Assembly (NCBI RefSeq): GCF_900091465.1
Contig: NZ_FMHV01000002.1
Span: forward strand, 6,386,001 to 6,450,000
DNA: 64,000 bases
Origin: Micromonospora rhizosphaerae
GTDB lineage: Bacteria > Actinomycetota > Actinomycetes > Mycobacteriales > Micromonosporaceae
Direction of reading: 5' to 3'
Positions 7,566 to 14,974 of this stretch are shown one piece after another; position 1 is the first letter of the stretch, and each line of letters begins with the position of its first letter. The notes beneath the pieces were generated by a model. It ran no database searches and was not told where the DNA came from. It worked only from the letters and a program-made list of their open reading frames with translations. Both the position numbers and the translations under genes were made by a program.

Positions 7566-8786
7566 CTACGGCTCGACGAGGTGCGCGGTGTCGTTGACCG
7601 AGCGGACCGCGACCCCGCCGTCCGGGTAGAGGTCGAGCACCGAAATGCCCGCGGTGTCCAGGTAGAGGCGGTGCAGGAAGGCGTCGCCGGCCGCGAGCGC
7701 GTCGCGCAGCACCAGCTTGATCGGCGAGACGTGGGAGACCACCACCACGGTCTCCCCCGGGTACGCCTCGCGCAGGCCGGCGACCGCCCGGCCGGTCCGC
7801 TCGGCGACCGCGGCGAACGACTCGCCCTCCGGCGGGGCGACCCGGGTTGAGGCGAGCCAGGCGTCGAGCTCCCCCGGCCAGCCCTCGCGCACCTCCGCGA
7901 AGGTTCGCCCCTCCCAGAGCCCGAAGTCGCACTCGATCAGGTCGTCGTCGGGGCGTACCGGCGGGTTGCCGACGGCTCCGGCGATCACCTCGGCGGTGGC
8001 CGTACACCGGGACAGCGGCGAGCTGACCACGGCCGCGACGGACGGGGCGAGGGCGGCCACCCGGGCGGCCGTGGCCCGGGCCTGGGACCGCCCGCGGTCC
8101 GACAGCGGCACGTCGCCGCGGCCGGAGTAGCGACCCTGCGCGGTCCGATCGGTCTCGCCGTGCCGGACCAGGATCAGCCGGGTGGCGGTCTCGGTCGGGC
8201 GCGGCTCCCAGGAGGCCGGCGTGGTGGTGGGGTCGGTGCCGGTGGCGCGCCCGGTGGCGGCCCGGGCGGTGACCTCGCGGGCCCGCGCGCGGTCCGCCGG
8301 GTCTGGCCCGGCGACCTCGCGCGGCGGCTCCACGATCCGGGGCGGCTCGACGGCCGGCCGCGTCGGCGCCTTCCCGGCGGCGGCGTCCATCGCGGCGTTG
8401 GCCAGCGCGTCGGCGTGCCGGTTGCGCTCCCGCGGGACCCAGCTGAACCGCACCGAGGCGAACCGCCCGACCAGGCCGGCCGCCTGGGCGGCCAGCGGGC
8501 GCAGCCCGGGATGCTTGATCTGCCAGCGGCCGCACATCTGCTCGACCACCAGCTTGGAGTCCATCCGCGCCTCGACCTCGGACGCGCCCAGCTCGGCGGC
8601 CGCTTCCAGGCCGGCGATCAGCCCCCGGTACTCCGCGACGTTGTTGGTGGCGATGCCGATCGACTCGGAGCGCTCGGCCAGCACCTCGCCGGTCTCCGGG
8701 TCACGGACCACCGCGCCGTACCCGGCCGGCCCGGGGTTGCCCCGGGCCCCGCCGTCGGCCTCCACGACCACCGAACGCACCGCCAT
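7566..8786 (-). CDS. Bifunctional RNase H / histidine acid phosphatase
   Basis: A 406-residue two-domain protein like Rv2228c of Mycobacterium tuberculosis. The N-terminal RNase HI domain (about 1-135) has VEADGGARGNPGPAGYG with the first catalytic Asp, an AEYRGLIAGLE helix, and later ARMDSKLVVEQM and NRHADALAN acidic motifs. A Pro-rich linker leads to a histidine phosphatase domain (about 200-405) with LVRHGETDRT and a final VVSHVSPIK. In mycobacteria the second half is a CobC-like alpha-ribazole phosphatase. ATG 8786 gives MAVRSVVVEADG and lies 5 bp past the upstream stop at 8792. It is the last gene of the Nif3/zinc-ribbon operon. Confidence 0.93.
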   Translation of the reverse strand: MAVRSVVVEADGGARGNPGPAGYGAVVRDPETGEVLAERSESIGIATNNVAEYRGLIAGLEAAAELGASEVEARMDSKLVVEQMCGRWQIKHPGLRPLAAQAAGLVGRFASVRFSWVPRERNRHADALANAAMDAAAGKAPTRPAVEPPRIVEPPREVAGPDPADRARAREVTARAATGRATGTDPTTTPASWEPRPTETATRLILVRHGETDRTAQGRYSGRGDVPLSDRGRSQARATAARVAALAPSVAAVVSSPLSRCTATAEVIAGAVGNPPVRPDDDLIECDFGLWEGRTFAEVREGWPGELDAWLASTRVAPPEGESFAAVAERTGRAVAGLREAYPGETVVVVSHVSPIKLVLRDALAAGDAFLHRLYLDTAGISVLDLYPDGGVAVRSVNDTAHLVEP

Positions 8787-8791
8787 CGCGG

Positions 8792-9529
8792 CTACAGCCC
8801 CGACTCGCTGGTCCGTACCATGATCCGCCGGCATTCCTCGCAGCGGACCACCTCGTCCGGGTCGGCCTTGCGGATCCGGGCCAGGTCGGCGCCGGAGAGC
8901 TCCAGGCGGCAGCCGCCGCAGCGGGCGGCGGTGAGCAGGGCCGCGCCGAGCCCGGTGTCCTCCCGGATCCGGTTGTAGAGGGTGACCAGGTCGGCTGGGA
9001 GGTCGTTGGCGAGCGGCTGGCGGGCGGACCGCTTGAACTCCTCCTCCTTGGCGATCTCGGCGAGGCTCTCGTCCCGGCGCTGCTCGGCCGCCGCCCGCCG
9101 GTCGCGCGCCTCGGCCATCCGCCGTTCGATCCCGTCGAGCACGCCCTGCGCGGTCTCCCGCTGCTCCATCAGCTCCAGCTCGGCGTCCTCCAGGTCGCTC
9201 TGCCGGCGGTTCAGCGAGACCAGCTCGTGCTGGAGCGCCTCCAGCTCCCGCGCCGGGCCGGTGCCGGCGGCGAGCCGGGCCTCGTCCTTGCTCTTGCGCG
9301 CCCGCACCTGCTCGATGTCCTTCTCCTGCCGAGCGATGTCCCGGTCCAGGTCGTCGACGGCCACCTGGGCGCGGACCCGCTCGTCCTCCAGCGCGGAGAT
9401 CTCCCGGGCCAGGGCCTCGAGCTCGGCCCGCTCCGGCAGCGTCCGGCGCCGGTGGGCGAGCTGGGCGAGGGCGGTGTCGATCGCCTGGAGGTCGAGCAGG
9501 CGGCGCTGGACCTGCGGGTCAGCCTTCAC
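8792..9529 (-). CDS. C4-type zinc-ribbon coiled-coil protein (Rv2229c/DUF164 type)
   Basis: A 245-residue protein. A long Glu/Arg-rich coiled coil (about 10-175) precedes a C-terminal zinc ribbon with CGGC and CEEC pairs 24 residues apart. This architecture is that of the CT398/Rv2229c family, which always sits beside RNase H/phosphatase and Nif3-like genes in actinobacteria. Exact role is unknown; nucleic-acid or flagellar-export-like adaptor functions have been proposed. The GTG start at 9529 shares GTGA with the upstream stop, and AGGAG precedes it. Confidence 0.9.
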   Translation of the reverse strand: MKADPQVQRRLLDLQAIDTALAQLAHRRRTLPERAELEALAREISALEDERVRAQVAVDDLDRDIARQEKDIEQVRARKSKDEARLAAGTGPARELEALQHELVSLNRRQSDLEDAELELMEQRETAQGVLDGIERRMAEARDRRAAAEQRRDESLAEIAKEEEFKRSARQPLANDLPADLVTLYNRIREDTGLGAALLTAARCGGCRLELSGADLARIRKADPDEVVRCEECRRIMVRTSESGL

Positions 9530-10392
9530 AGTACGGCTCCTTGTCGTCCACTCGGGGATGCGGTGGCGTGCACGGTCCACGGATCGGTGTCCAGGTCGGA
9601 CACCACGGTCTCGACGCCCAGCGCGTCCCGCAGGTGGGCGGCCAGGTCGTCCAACCAGGGTCGTTCGGTCGCCCAGTGGGCGGCGTCCAGCAGGGCGGGA
9701 CCGCCTGCGGCGAGGTGCTCACCGGCGGGATGGTGGCGCAGGTCGGCGGTGAGGAACGCGTCCACCCCGGCGGCGGTCGCCTCGGCGAGGAAGCTGTCCC
9801 CCGACCCGCCGCTGACGGCGAGGATACGAACCATACGCCCGGGATCCCCGGCGGCGCGAACTCCCCACGCGGTGACGGGGAGCACCGCGGCGGCGTGCCG
9901 GGTCAGGTCGGCCAGCGTCATCGGAGTGGGCAGCTCGCCGATCCGGCCGATGCCCCGCGACCCGCCGGCGGCCGGGGAGCCGGGCTGCGGGCGGTGCAGC
10001 GGGCGCAGCCCGGTCAGCCCGAACCGGGCCGCGAGGGCGTCCGAGACGCCGGGGTCGGCCATGTCGGCGTTGGTGTGGGCGACGTACAGCGCAACGTCCC
10101 CCTTGATCAGCTGGTGGACGATCCGCCCCTTGTACGTGGTCGCGGCGACCGACGAGACGCCGCGCAGCAGCAGCGGGTGATGAGCGACGATCATGTCCGC
10201 CCCGGCGGCCAGCGCCTCGGCCACCGTCTCCGGCACCACATCGATCACGCAGGCGATCCGGCGTACCGGGGTGGAAGGCTCGCCGAGCACCAGGCCGACC
10301 CGGTCCCACTCCTCCGCCCAGGCGGGCGGGTAGCGGCGGTCCAGCGCGGCCACCACGTCGGCCACCGTGGGCGGGGATCCGGTTGTGCTCAC
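9526..10392 (-). CDS. Nif3-like dinuclear-metal protein
   Basis: A 288-residue member of the NIF3/YbgI family, which forms toroidal hexamers with two metal ions per subunit. Visible metal-binding signatures are DMIVAHHPLLL, YVAHTNAD and a C-terminal LLDAAHWATE. The GTG start at 10392 gives VSTTGSPPTVADVV, matching the usual N-terminus; the open frame upstream is unlike the family. First gene of the three-gene operon with the zinc-ribbon and RNase H/phosphatase genes, joined by a 4-bp overlap. Biochemical role is not settled for the family. Confidence 0.92.
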   Translation of the reverse strand: MSTTGSPPTVADVVAALDRRYPPAWAEEWDRVGLVLGEPSTPVRRIACVIDVVPETVAEALAAGADMIVAHHPLLLRGVSSVAATTYKGRIVHQLIKGDVALYVAHTNADMADPGVSDALAARFGLTGLRPLHRPQPGSPAAGGSRGIGRIGELPTPMTLADLTRHAAAVLPVTAWGVRAAGDPGRMVRILAVSGGSGDSFLAEATAAGVDAFLTADLRHHPAGEHLAAGGPALLDAAHWATERPWLDDLAAHLRDALGVETVVSDLDTDPWTVHATASPSGRQGAVL

Positions 10393-10475
10393 GGCGGGCC
10401 AGCTTACCGGCGCTGGCCGTGCACCACGGCCTCGACGGTGAAGAGGGGCGGCCGGGGCAACGGAATGCTCACGCC

Positions 10476-11057
10476 TCAGGCGACGGGGGCGACCGGGTGC
10501 AACCGGCCGCGCAGCGCCGCGAGGCCGGCCGCCCACGGGAAGGCGTCCACGTGACGTTCGCCGGTGCCCGGCGGGTGGAGCGGGACGACGTGGTCGCCGA
10601 AGATCACGCTCACTCCCCACTCGCGCAGCCGCGCCAGGCTCGCCTGGAACGCCGGGTGCGCGGCCATCGCCGTGTTGGTGTACGGCACCGCGGCGATCGG
10701 CAACCCGAGGCCCTGCCCCTCGACCAGCAGCCCCAGGGCGAGGGTGTCGGCGATCCCGAGCGCCCACTTGTTGACGGTGTTGACCGTCGCCGGGCAGACG
10801 AGCATGGCGTCGGCCGGGGGCAGCACGTCCGGGTCGCCGGGGTTCTTGTACCTGGTGCGGACCGGGTGACCGGTCTGCCGGGCCAGCGCCGACCGGTCCA
10901 CGAACTTCGCGCCGTCCGGCGTCGTCACCACGCAGACGTCCCAGCCCTCCTGCTGCGCCAGCTCGACCAGCCGGCCGACGTTGCCGGCCAGCGGCGAACC
11001 GCAGGCGATGACGTAGAGCACCGGGCGGCGCCCCTCGCTGGCGTGCGGCCCGTTCAT
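10476..11057 (-). CDS. Flavoprotein of the HFCD / PPC-decarboxylase fold
   Basis: A 193-residue Rossmann-like protein resembling phosphopantothenoylcysteine decarboxylase and other homo-oligomeric flavin-containing Cys decarboxylases. The N-terminal IACGSPLAGNVGRL corresponds to the FMN-binding loop, and ADAMLVCPATVNTVNKWALG to the conserved P-A-T-x-N-x-x-x-K region. It is too short to be bifunctional CoaBC, and the coaA/coaBC neighbours are absent, so a dedicated CoA role is unlikely. ATG 11057 is used because it starts just before the fold. It follows the XRE regulator by 16 bp and is probably cotranscribed with it. Confidence 0.82.
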   Translation of the reverse strand: MNGPHASEGRRPVLYVIACGSPLAGNVGRLVELAQQEGWDVCVVTTPDGAKFVDRSALARQTGHPVRTRYKNPGDPDVLPPADAMLVCPATVNTVNKWALGIADTLALGLLVEGQGLGLPIAAVPYTNTAMAAHPAFQASLARLREWGVSVIFGDHVVPLHPPGTGERHVDAFPWAAGLAALRGRLHPVAPVA

Positions 11058-11073
11058 CCGACCGGCACCGCGT

Positions 11074-12300
11074 TCATACTCCGACTCCCATGTGCTCAGC
11101 CAACTCTGCGATTGTCGGAGGCGGCGCACCCCGTGTCCGACGCAGGACGTCCGCCATCACCTCGTGGGCGATCGGCCGGCACCGGATCTCCGACGGCGCG
11201 AGCCGGTCGCCGCGCAGCAGCATCTCCCCCGCGTTCGCCACGTCCCCGATCTGCGCGAAGGCCCGGGCGATGTCGAGCAGGTGGTGGGCCCGGCGCTCGG
11301 GTAGCAGGGCGTTGAAGGCCGGCTCGGAGATCCGGTGGTGGGTCTCCACCGCCCGCCCGCCGTCGCCCAGCTCGACGGCCGCGGCGGCCCGGTGCAGCTC
11401 CACGTTGGTCGGGCCGAAGGAGGTCCAGTAGTGGTTGTGGTCGCCGCCGAGCAGGGTCGCCGCCTCCTGGGCCCCGCTGATCAGGTCGTCCACGGTGGCC
11501 GAGTCGCCGATCCGGGCAGCGGCCATCGCGCCCTGGAGCAGCAGCATGCCGTAGACGGAGAGCCGGGCCGGGGAGGCGTCGTTGCCGCCACCGGGGGCGA
11601 GCCGGTTGGCGATGTTGACGTTGAGTTCGAGCGCCGGACGGGCCCGGCCCATGGCGACCAGCGCGTTGCAGACCCGGGTGGTGGCGACGCCGGCCAGCAG
11701 CTGGTCGTCGGCCCGCTGGGCGACCGCCATCGAGCGGTCGGCGGCCAGCCAGGCCAGGTCGCACTCGCCGAGCTTGCGCAGCGCCGAGGAGGCGATCTGG
11801 TAGACCTGCCCGAGCAGGTGGGCCGCCTCCCGGGCCTGGTCGCCGCCGTAGCCGGCGTCCGCAGCCTGGGCGTCGCGCAACAGCTTCGGCAGCGCCCGGG
11901 TGAGCATGCCGTAGCGGCCGTACTGGTAGGTCAGCCAGGCGTGGTTGACCGCCTTGCGCAGGTCGGCCAGCGGCGGCGGGTACGGCGCGGCGTCGAAGTA
12001 GGCGCTCATCGAGTCGTACCGCTCCAGGGCCGCCCGGATCTCCTCCACCTCAACCTGGTCTATGCAGTTCAGCGCGTCGGTACGCCGCTCCGGGTCCTTG
12101 CCGAGCAGCAGCTGCACGTCGACCTGGAGGATGTCGGCGATCTCGTAGACGACGGAGAACTTGTCCAGCCGGCGGACCCCCCGCTCCACCTTGTCCACCC
12201 AGCTCTTGGACTTGCCCAGCCGGTCGGCGAAGACCTGCTGGGACATCTTCCGTCGGCCGCGCCAGTAGGCCACCCGGCGGCCTATGGGTAACTCGTCCAT
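11074..12300 (-). CDS. XRE-family regulator with TPR-like C-terminus
   Basis: A 408-residue protein. Residues 1-65 form a Cro/C1 helix-turn-helix (KMSQQVFADRLGKSKSWVDK as recognition region). The remainder is an Ala/Leu-rich helical array resembling tetratricopeptide repeats, the architecture of many Streptomyces and Micromonospora signalling regulators. ATG 12300 has a strong purine-rich ribosome site. It is divergent from the Prim-Pol gene at 12545 and precedes the flavoprotein gene by 16 bp. The shared 244-bp gap is the obvious place for its operator, but I see no unmistakable palindrome. Signal and targets unknown. Confidence 0.9.
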   Translation of the reverse strand: MDELPIGRRVAYWRGRRKMSQQVFADRLGKSKSWVDKVERGVRRLDKFSVVYEIADILQVDVQLLLGKDPERRTDALNCIDQVEVEEIRAALERYDSMSAYFDAAPYPPPLADLRKAVNHAWLTYQYGRYGMLTRALPKLLRDAQAADAGYGGDQAREAAHLLGQVYQIASSALRKLGECDLAWLAADRSMAVAQRADDQLLAGVATTRVCNALVAMGRARPALELNVNIANRLAPGGGNDASPARLSVYGMLLLQGAMAAARIGDSATVDDLISGAQEAATLLGGDHNHYWTSFGPTNVELHRAAAAVELGDGGRAVETHHRISEPAFNALLPERRAHHLLDIARAFAQIGDVANAGEMLLRGDRLAPSEIRCRPIAHEVMADVLRRTRGAPPPTIAELAEHMGVGV

Positions 12301-12544
12301 CTCCGCGCGCCCCTCCCCCTGCCAACCTCCGGCTGAACTCGCGCTCCGCGACCACAGTGGTCCCTGGATCCTCAGGTTTGTCCTGATCGCACAGTCTGTA
12401 CGTCGGCCGTGCGGCCGGTCCTCGTAGTTTTCGTGCAAGTTGCATCAGCCGTTTCGTCAACTCAACGACGATGGGTTACGGCAGTGACGGCGTTCGACGT
12501 GCGACCGGGCCACCGTCCACTCAGGGCGAGAGGAGATGACACAC

Positions 12545-13216
12545 ATGTGGGGGAATGTCGGACCGCGCGTCGCCCACCTGTCGTCCCTGGAGCGGGTCCG
12601 GCTGCGCCGGGTCGCGGTGCGCTACGCCGCGCACGGTTGGGAGGTAACGCCCGGCGCGTGCCTGGCCAACAACCGATTCGTCTGCGGCCGGGCCGGCTGC
12701 CCGACGATCGGCTGCCACCCCGCGCTGGAAGACTGGGAGGAGGCGGCGAGCGCCGATCCGGCGCGGGTGGCCACCTGGTGGCGCAGCCGTCCGCACGCGG
12801 TGCTGCTCCCCACCGGGCGGGCCTTCGACGTGCTGGAGGTTTCGGCCGATCTCGGCCGGCGCATGCTGGACGGCGTCGCGACCCATCCCGCCGGCCTAGG
12901 GGTTCGCGGGCCGGTCCTGGTCACCCCCACCGGGCGATGGATGTTCCTGGTCCGTCCCGGCGACCCGCTCCGGCCCGAACTGGAGCAGTGCTTCCACGTG
13001 GTCCGCCACGGTCCGGGTTCGTGGATCGCGGCGCCGCCGACCCGGCTGGCCGAGGGGACGGTGCGTTGGGCGGTCGCGCCGGAGCAGGTCCGTTGGCAGC
13101 TTCCCGATTCCTACCTGGCGCAGAACGCGCTCATCCGCGCGTTACGGACGGGCGGGGTCACGGTCGCCTCCGACCTGCTCCCCGGCCAACTGCCGCTGCC
13201 CCGCCGTGGTTTCTGA
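12545..13216 (+). CDS. Prim-Pol (bifunctional DNA primase/polymerase) N-terminal domain protein
   Basis: A 223-residue protein with the N-terminal fold of actinobacterial primase-polymerase proteins: residues 16-45 give AVRYAAHGWEVTPGACL, then a zinc-like CGRAGCPTIGCHP stretch and W-W-R-S-R-P. The acidic catalytic dyad expected near the middle (DVLEVS) is only partly kept, and no helicase domain follows. Many such stand-alone proteins may be non-catalytic. ATG 12545 is preferred to 12536 because AGGAG lies nine bases before it. It is divergent from the XRE regulator gene, which may control it. Confidence 0.8.
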   Translation: MWGNVGPRVAHLSSLERVRLRRVAVRYAAHGWEVTPGACLANNRFVCGRAGCPTIGCHPALEDWEEAASADPARVATWWRSRPHAVLLPTGRAFDVLEVSADLGRRMLDGVATHPAGLGVRGPVLVTPTGRWMFLVRPGDPLRPELEQCFHVVRHGPGSWIAAPPTRLAEGTVRWAVAPEQVRWQLPDSYLAQNALIRALRTGGVTVASDLLPGQLPLPRRGF

Positions 13217-13304
13217 CCCGACGCCTCCGGCGACAGCGTCCCCACCGGTGCCGGACTCGTTGAACCGGTGACGGCGCGCCCGGCGCCACGAGCGGGGGTT
13301 GACA

Positions 13305-13466
13305 ATGTCCACGGACGACGCGGCACACCACACCGGCGGCACCGGACCCTCCGGGCACCACCGCCGCCCCCGCCGCTGGGCCGCCACCCGCCCCCTGGGC
13401 ACCCGCCCCGGCCGCCCCCGCCCACCGGGCTCCCGCCCCGCCACCACCCACCGCCCCCTCCGCTGA
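13305..13466 (+). CDS. Possible 53-residue Arg/Pro/His-rich peptide
   Basis: A short frame starting MSTDDAAHHTGGTG then running into an Arg/Pro-rich tail. The acidic, orderly N-terminus looks coding, but the rest is very C-rich DNA in which every frame stays open. It could be the 5' end of a gene lost by deletion, or chance. No family recognised. Confidence 0.25.
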   Translation: MSTDDAAHHTGGTGPSGHHRRPRRWAATRPLGTRPGRPRPPGSRPATTHRPLR

Positions 13467-13508
13467 CCCCCTGGGCCCGCGCCCGCCCCCGCCCACCCGC
13501 TTGCACCC

Positions 13509-13568
13509 GGTGATCATGAAGTTACTGCCACGACACGCCGTGCGGCGGGCAACAACCTCATGATCACC
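13509..13568. repeat. 60-bp palindromic repeat, copy 1
   Basis: Imperfect inverted repeat with ends GGTGATCATGA and TCATGATCACC. Inner arms carry AGTTACTGCC and GGGCAACAACC around a central ACGACACGCCG. The same layout occurs at 43592-43658. Non-coding; probably a non-autonomous REP/MITE-type element. Confidence 0.75.
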
Positions 13569-13605
13569 GGGGCAGGGACACGGCGGGGCCAGGGGCCGGA
13601 CCGGG

Positions 13606-14376
13606 TCAGTCCGCGAGGGGGAGGCGGGTGGAGTGCAGGAGGCGGGCGTCGTCGGTGACGATCGCGTGGAGGTGGTCCGGGAGGCGGTCCAGCCAGCCGA
13701 TGCCGGCCGAGCCCATCGCCACGGCCGTGGTGGCGTACGCGTCCGCCAGGCCGAGGTCGGCGCCGACGACGGTGACGGCACGCAGGCCCCGGGCCGGGGC
13801 GCCACGACGCGGGTCGACCACGTGGTGGCCGCGCTCGTAGACGCCGGACGTGGCCACCGCCAGGTCGGTGCCGGCGAGCACCAGACAGGTCGCGGTCGGG
13901 TCCCACGGGTGCCGGATGCCGATCCGCCAGGGCTGGCCCGAGGCGGAGTGGCCGCGTACCCGGACGTCGCCGCCAGCGTTGAGGCAGTGGTTGGCCGCCC
14001 CGGCGGCGAGCAGTCGGTCGGAGGCAACCTGCGCCGACCACCCCTTCACGTAGCCGGATGGGTCCAGGCGGCCGGTGGCGTACGCGTCGAAGAATCCGTC
14101 GGTCGCGCCCCAGAGGTCGGCGCAGCGCTCCAGCACGGCCCGCAGGTCGGCCGACGCCTCGGAGAACGGCAGCTCGCCCCGGTCGAACCGGCACACCTCG
14201 CTGTCCTCCCGGTAGGTGCTGAACCGGGCGTCGACCTCGCGGAGCCAGCCGAAGGTCTCCTCGGCCAGCTCGTGCAGCGTCGCGACGGGCAGGTCGTCGG
14301 CCAGGTCCAGGCTGATCGCCGTGCCCATGACGTGCTCGACCCGGCGCAGGCCGGGCCGGACGCGGGGCGCCGTCAC
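13606..14376 (-). CDS. apbE: FAD:protein FMN transferase (ApbE)
   Basis: A 256-residue ApbE-family enzyme, which transfers FMN from FAD to a Thr/Ser of partner proteins. Signatures: VMGTAISLDL at the start, the substrate-binding DPSGYVKGWS, CLNAGGDVRVRG, and the DPRRG and DAYATTAVAMG metal/flavin motifs near the C-terminus. GTG 14376 has a well-spaced GGGGG; GTG 14385 is also possible. It sits directly downstream of an FMN-binding-domain protein with a flavinylation motif and of a ferric-reductase-like gene, so its substrate is almost certainly the neighbour. No lipobox is visible, unlike many ApbE proteins. Confidence 0.92.
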   Translation of the reverse strand: MTAPRVRPGLRRVEHVMGTAISLDLADDLPVATLHELAEETFGWLREVDARFSTYREDSEVCRFDRGELPFSEASADLRAVLERCADLWGATDGFFDAYATGRLDPSGYVKGWSAQVASDRLLAAGAANHCLNAGGDVRVRGHSASGQPWRIGIRHPWDPTATCLVLAGTDLAVATSGVYERGHHVVDPRRGAPARGLRAVTVVGADLGLADAYATTAVAMGSAGIGWLDRLPDHLHAIVTDDARLLHSTRLPLAD

Positions 14377-14389
14377 CTCGGTCACCCCC

Positions 14390-14959
14390 TCAGGCCCTGT
14401 CGATCGCGGCCTGCAGCGACTGCTTGTACGAGTTACTCGTGTAGGTCGCCCCGGAGACGGTGTCGAGGTTGGCGTTCTGCCGCCGCACCACCTGTCCGGA
14501 GGTGCCGCTGTACGCGGCGTCGACCTTGTCGCTGCGCAGGGACGACTGCGCCGTCTCCCGCGGCAGCTCAAGGGCGACCGCGTTGACGATCCGGGTGCCG
14601 GAGAGGGTGATCTGCACCTGGACGTCGCCGTACTTGTTGGACACCACCGGCCCGGTCACTTTGCGGATGGTCGTCTTCGGCGCGGCCGTGGTGGCCTGCG
14701 GCGGGGCGGTGGTGGCCCTGGCGCCGGTGCTGGTCCGGGCGTTGGGCGTCCGGCTGGGACTCGCGCCGGGGTACGGATACCCGGCCGACGCCGCCGGGTC
14801 CGGGGTGGCCCCGGGCGCGGCGGACGACCCCGGCACGACGGACGCCTGGTCCGCGGGGAGGTCCTGGGCGACCTGGCTGGTGCCCGGGGCGCCCTTGAGG
14901 ACCACCAGAGCGGTGGTGCCAGCGGCCAGACCGGTGATCGCGAGGACGGCGCGACGCAT
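14390..14959 (-). CDS. Exported FMN-binding-domain protein
   Basis: A 189-residue protein. An N-terminal hydrophobic helix (about 6-22) anchors or exports it. A Pro/Ala/Thr-rich linker (about 30-95) leads to an FMN_bind domain with DTVSGATYTSNSY, where the Thr of SGAT is the covalent flavin site. It resembles RnfG/NqrC and electron-bifurcating shuttles. It lies between the ferric-reductase gene (15 bp gap) and apbE (13 bp gap), forming a three-gene operon that should carry electrons across the membrane to the outer face. Confidence 0.92.
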   Translation of the reverse strand: MRRAVLAITGLAAGTTALVVLKGAPGTSQVAQDLPADQASVVPGSSAAPGATPDPAASAGYPYPGASPSRTPNARTSTGARATTAPPQATTAAPKTTIRKVTGPVVSNKYGDVQVQITLSGTRIVNAVALELPRETAQSSLRSDKVDAAYSGTSGQVVRRQNANLDTVSGATYTSNSYKQSLQAAIDRA

Positions 14960-14974
14960 GCGAGGAGTGCCCTT

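Larger units (their letters stand above)
13217..13605. other. C-rich intergenic region
   Basis: A 389-bp stretch between the convergent Prim-Pol and apbE genes. From about 13340 to 13500 the plus strand is extremely C-rich (runs of CCCGCC/CCACC), followed by a 60-bp palindromic repeat. Apart from the doubtful frame at 13305 I see no gene. Confidence 0.6.

Noticed and set aside
10564..12291. Plus-strand frames opposite the flavoprotein and XRE genes
   Set aside because: Antisense shadows; minus-strand proteins have clear folds.
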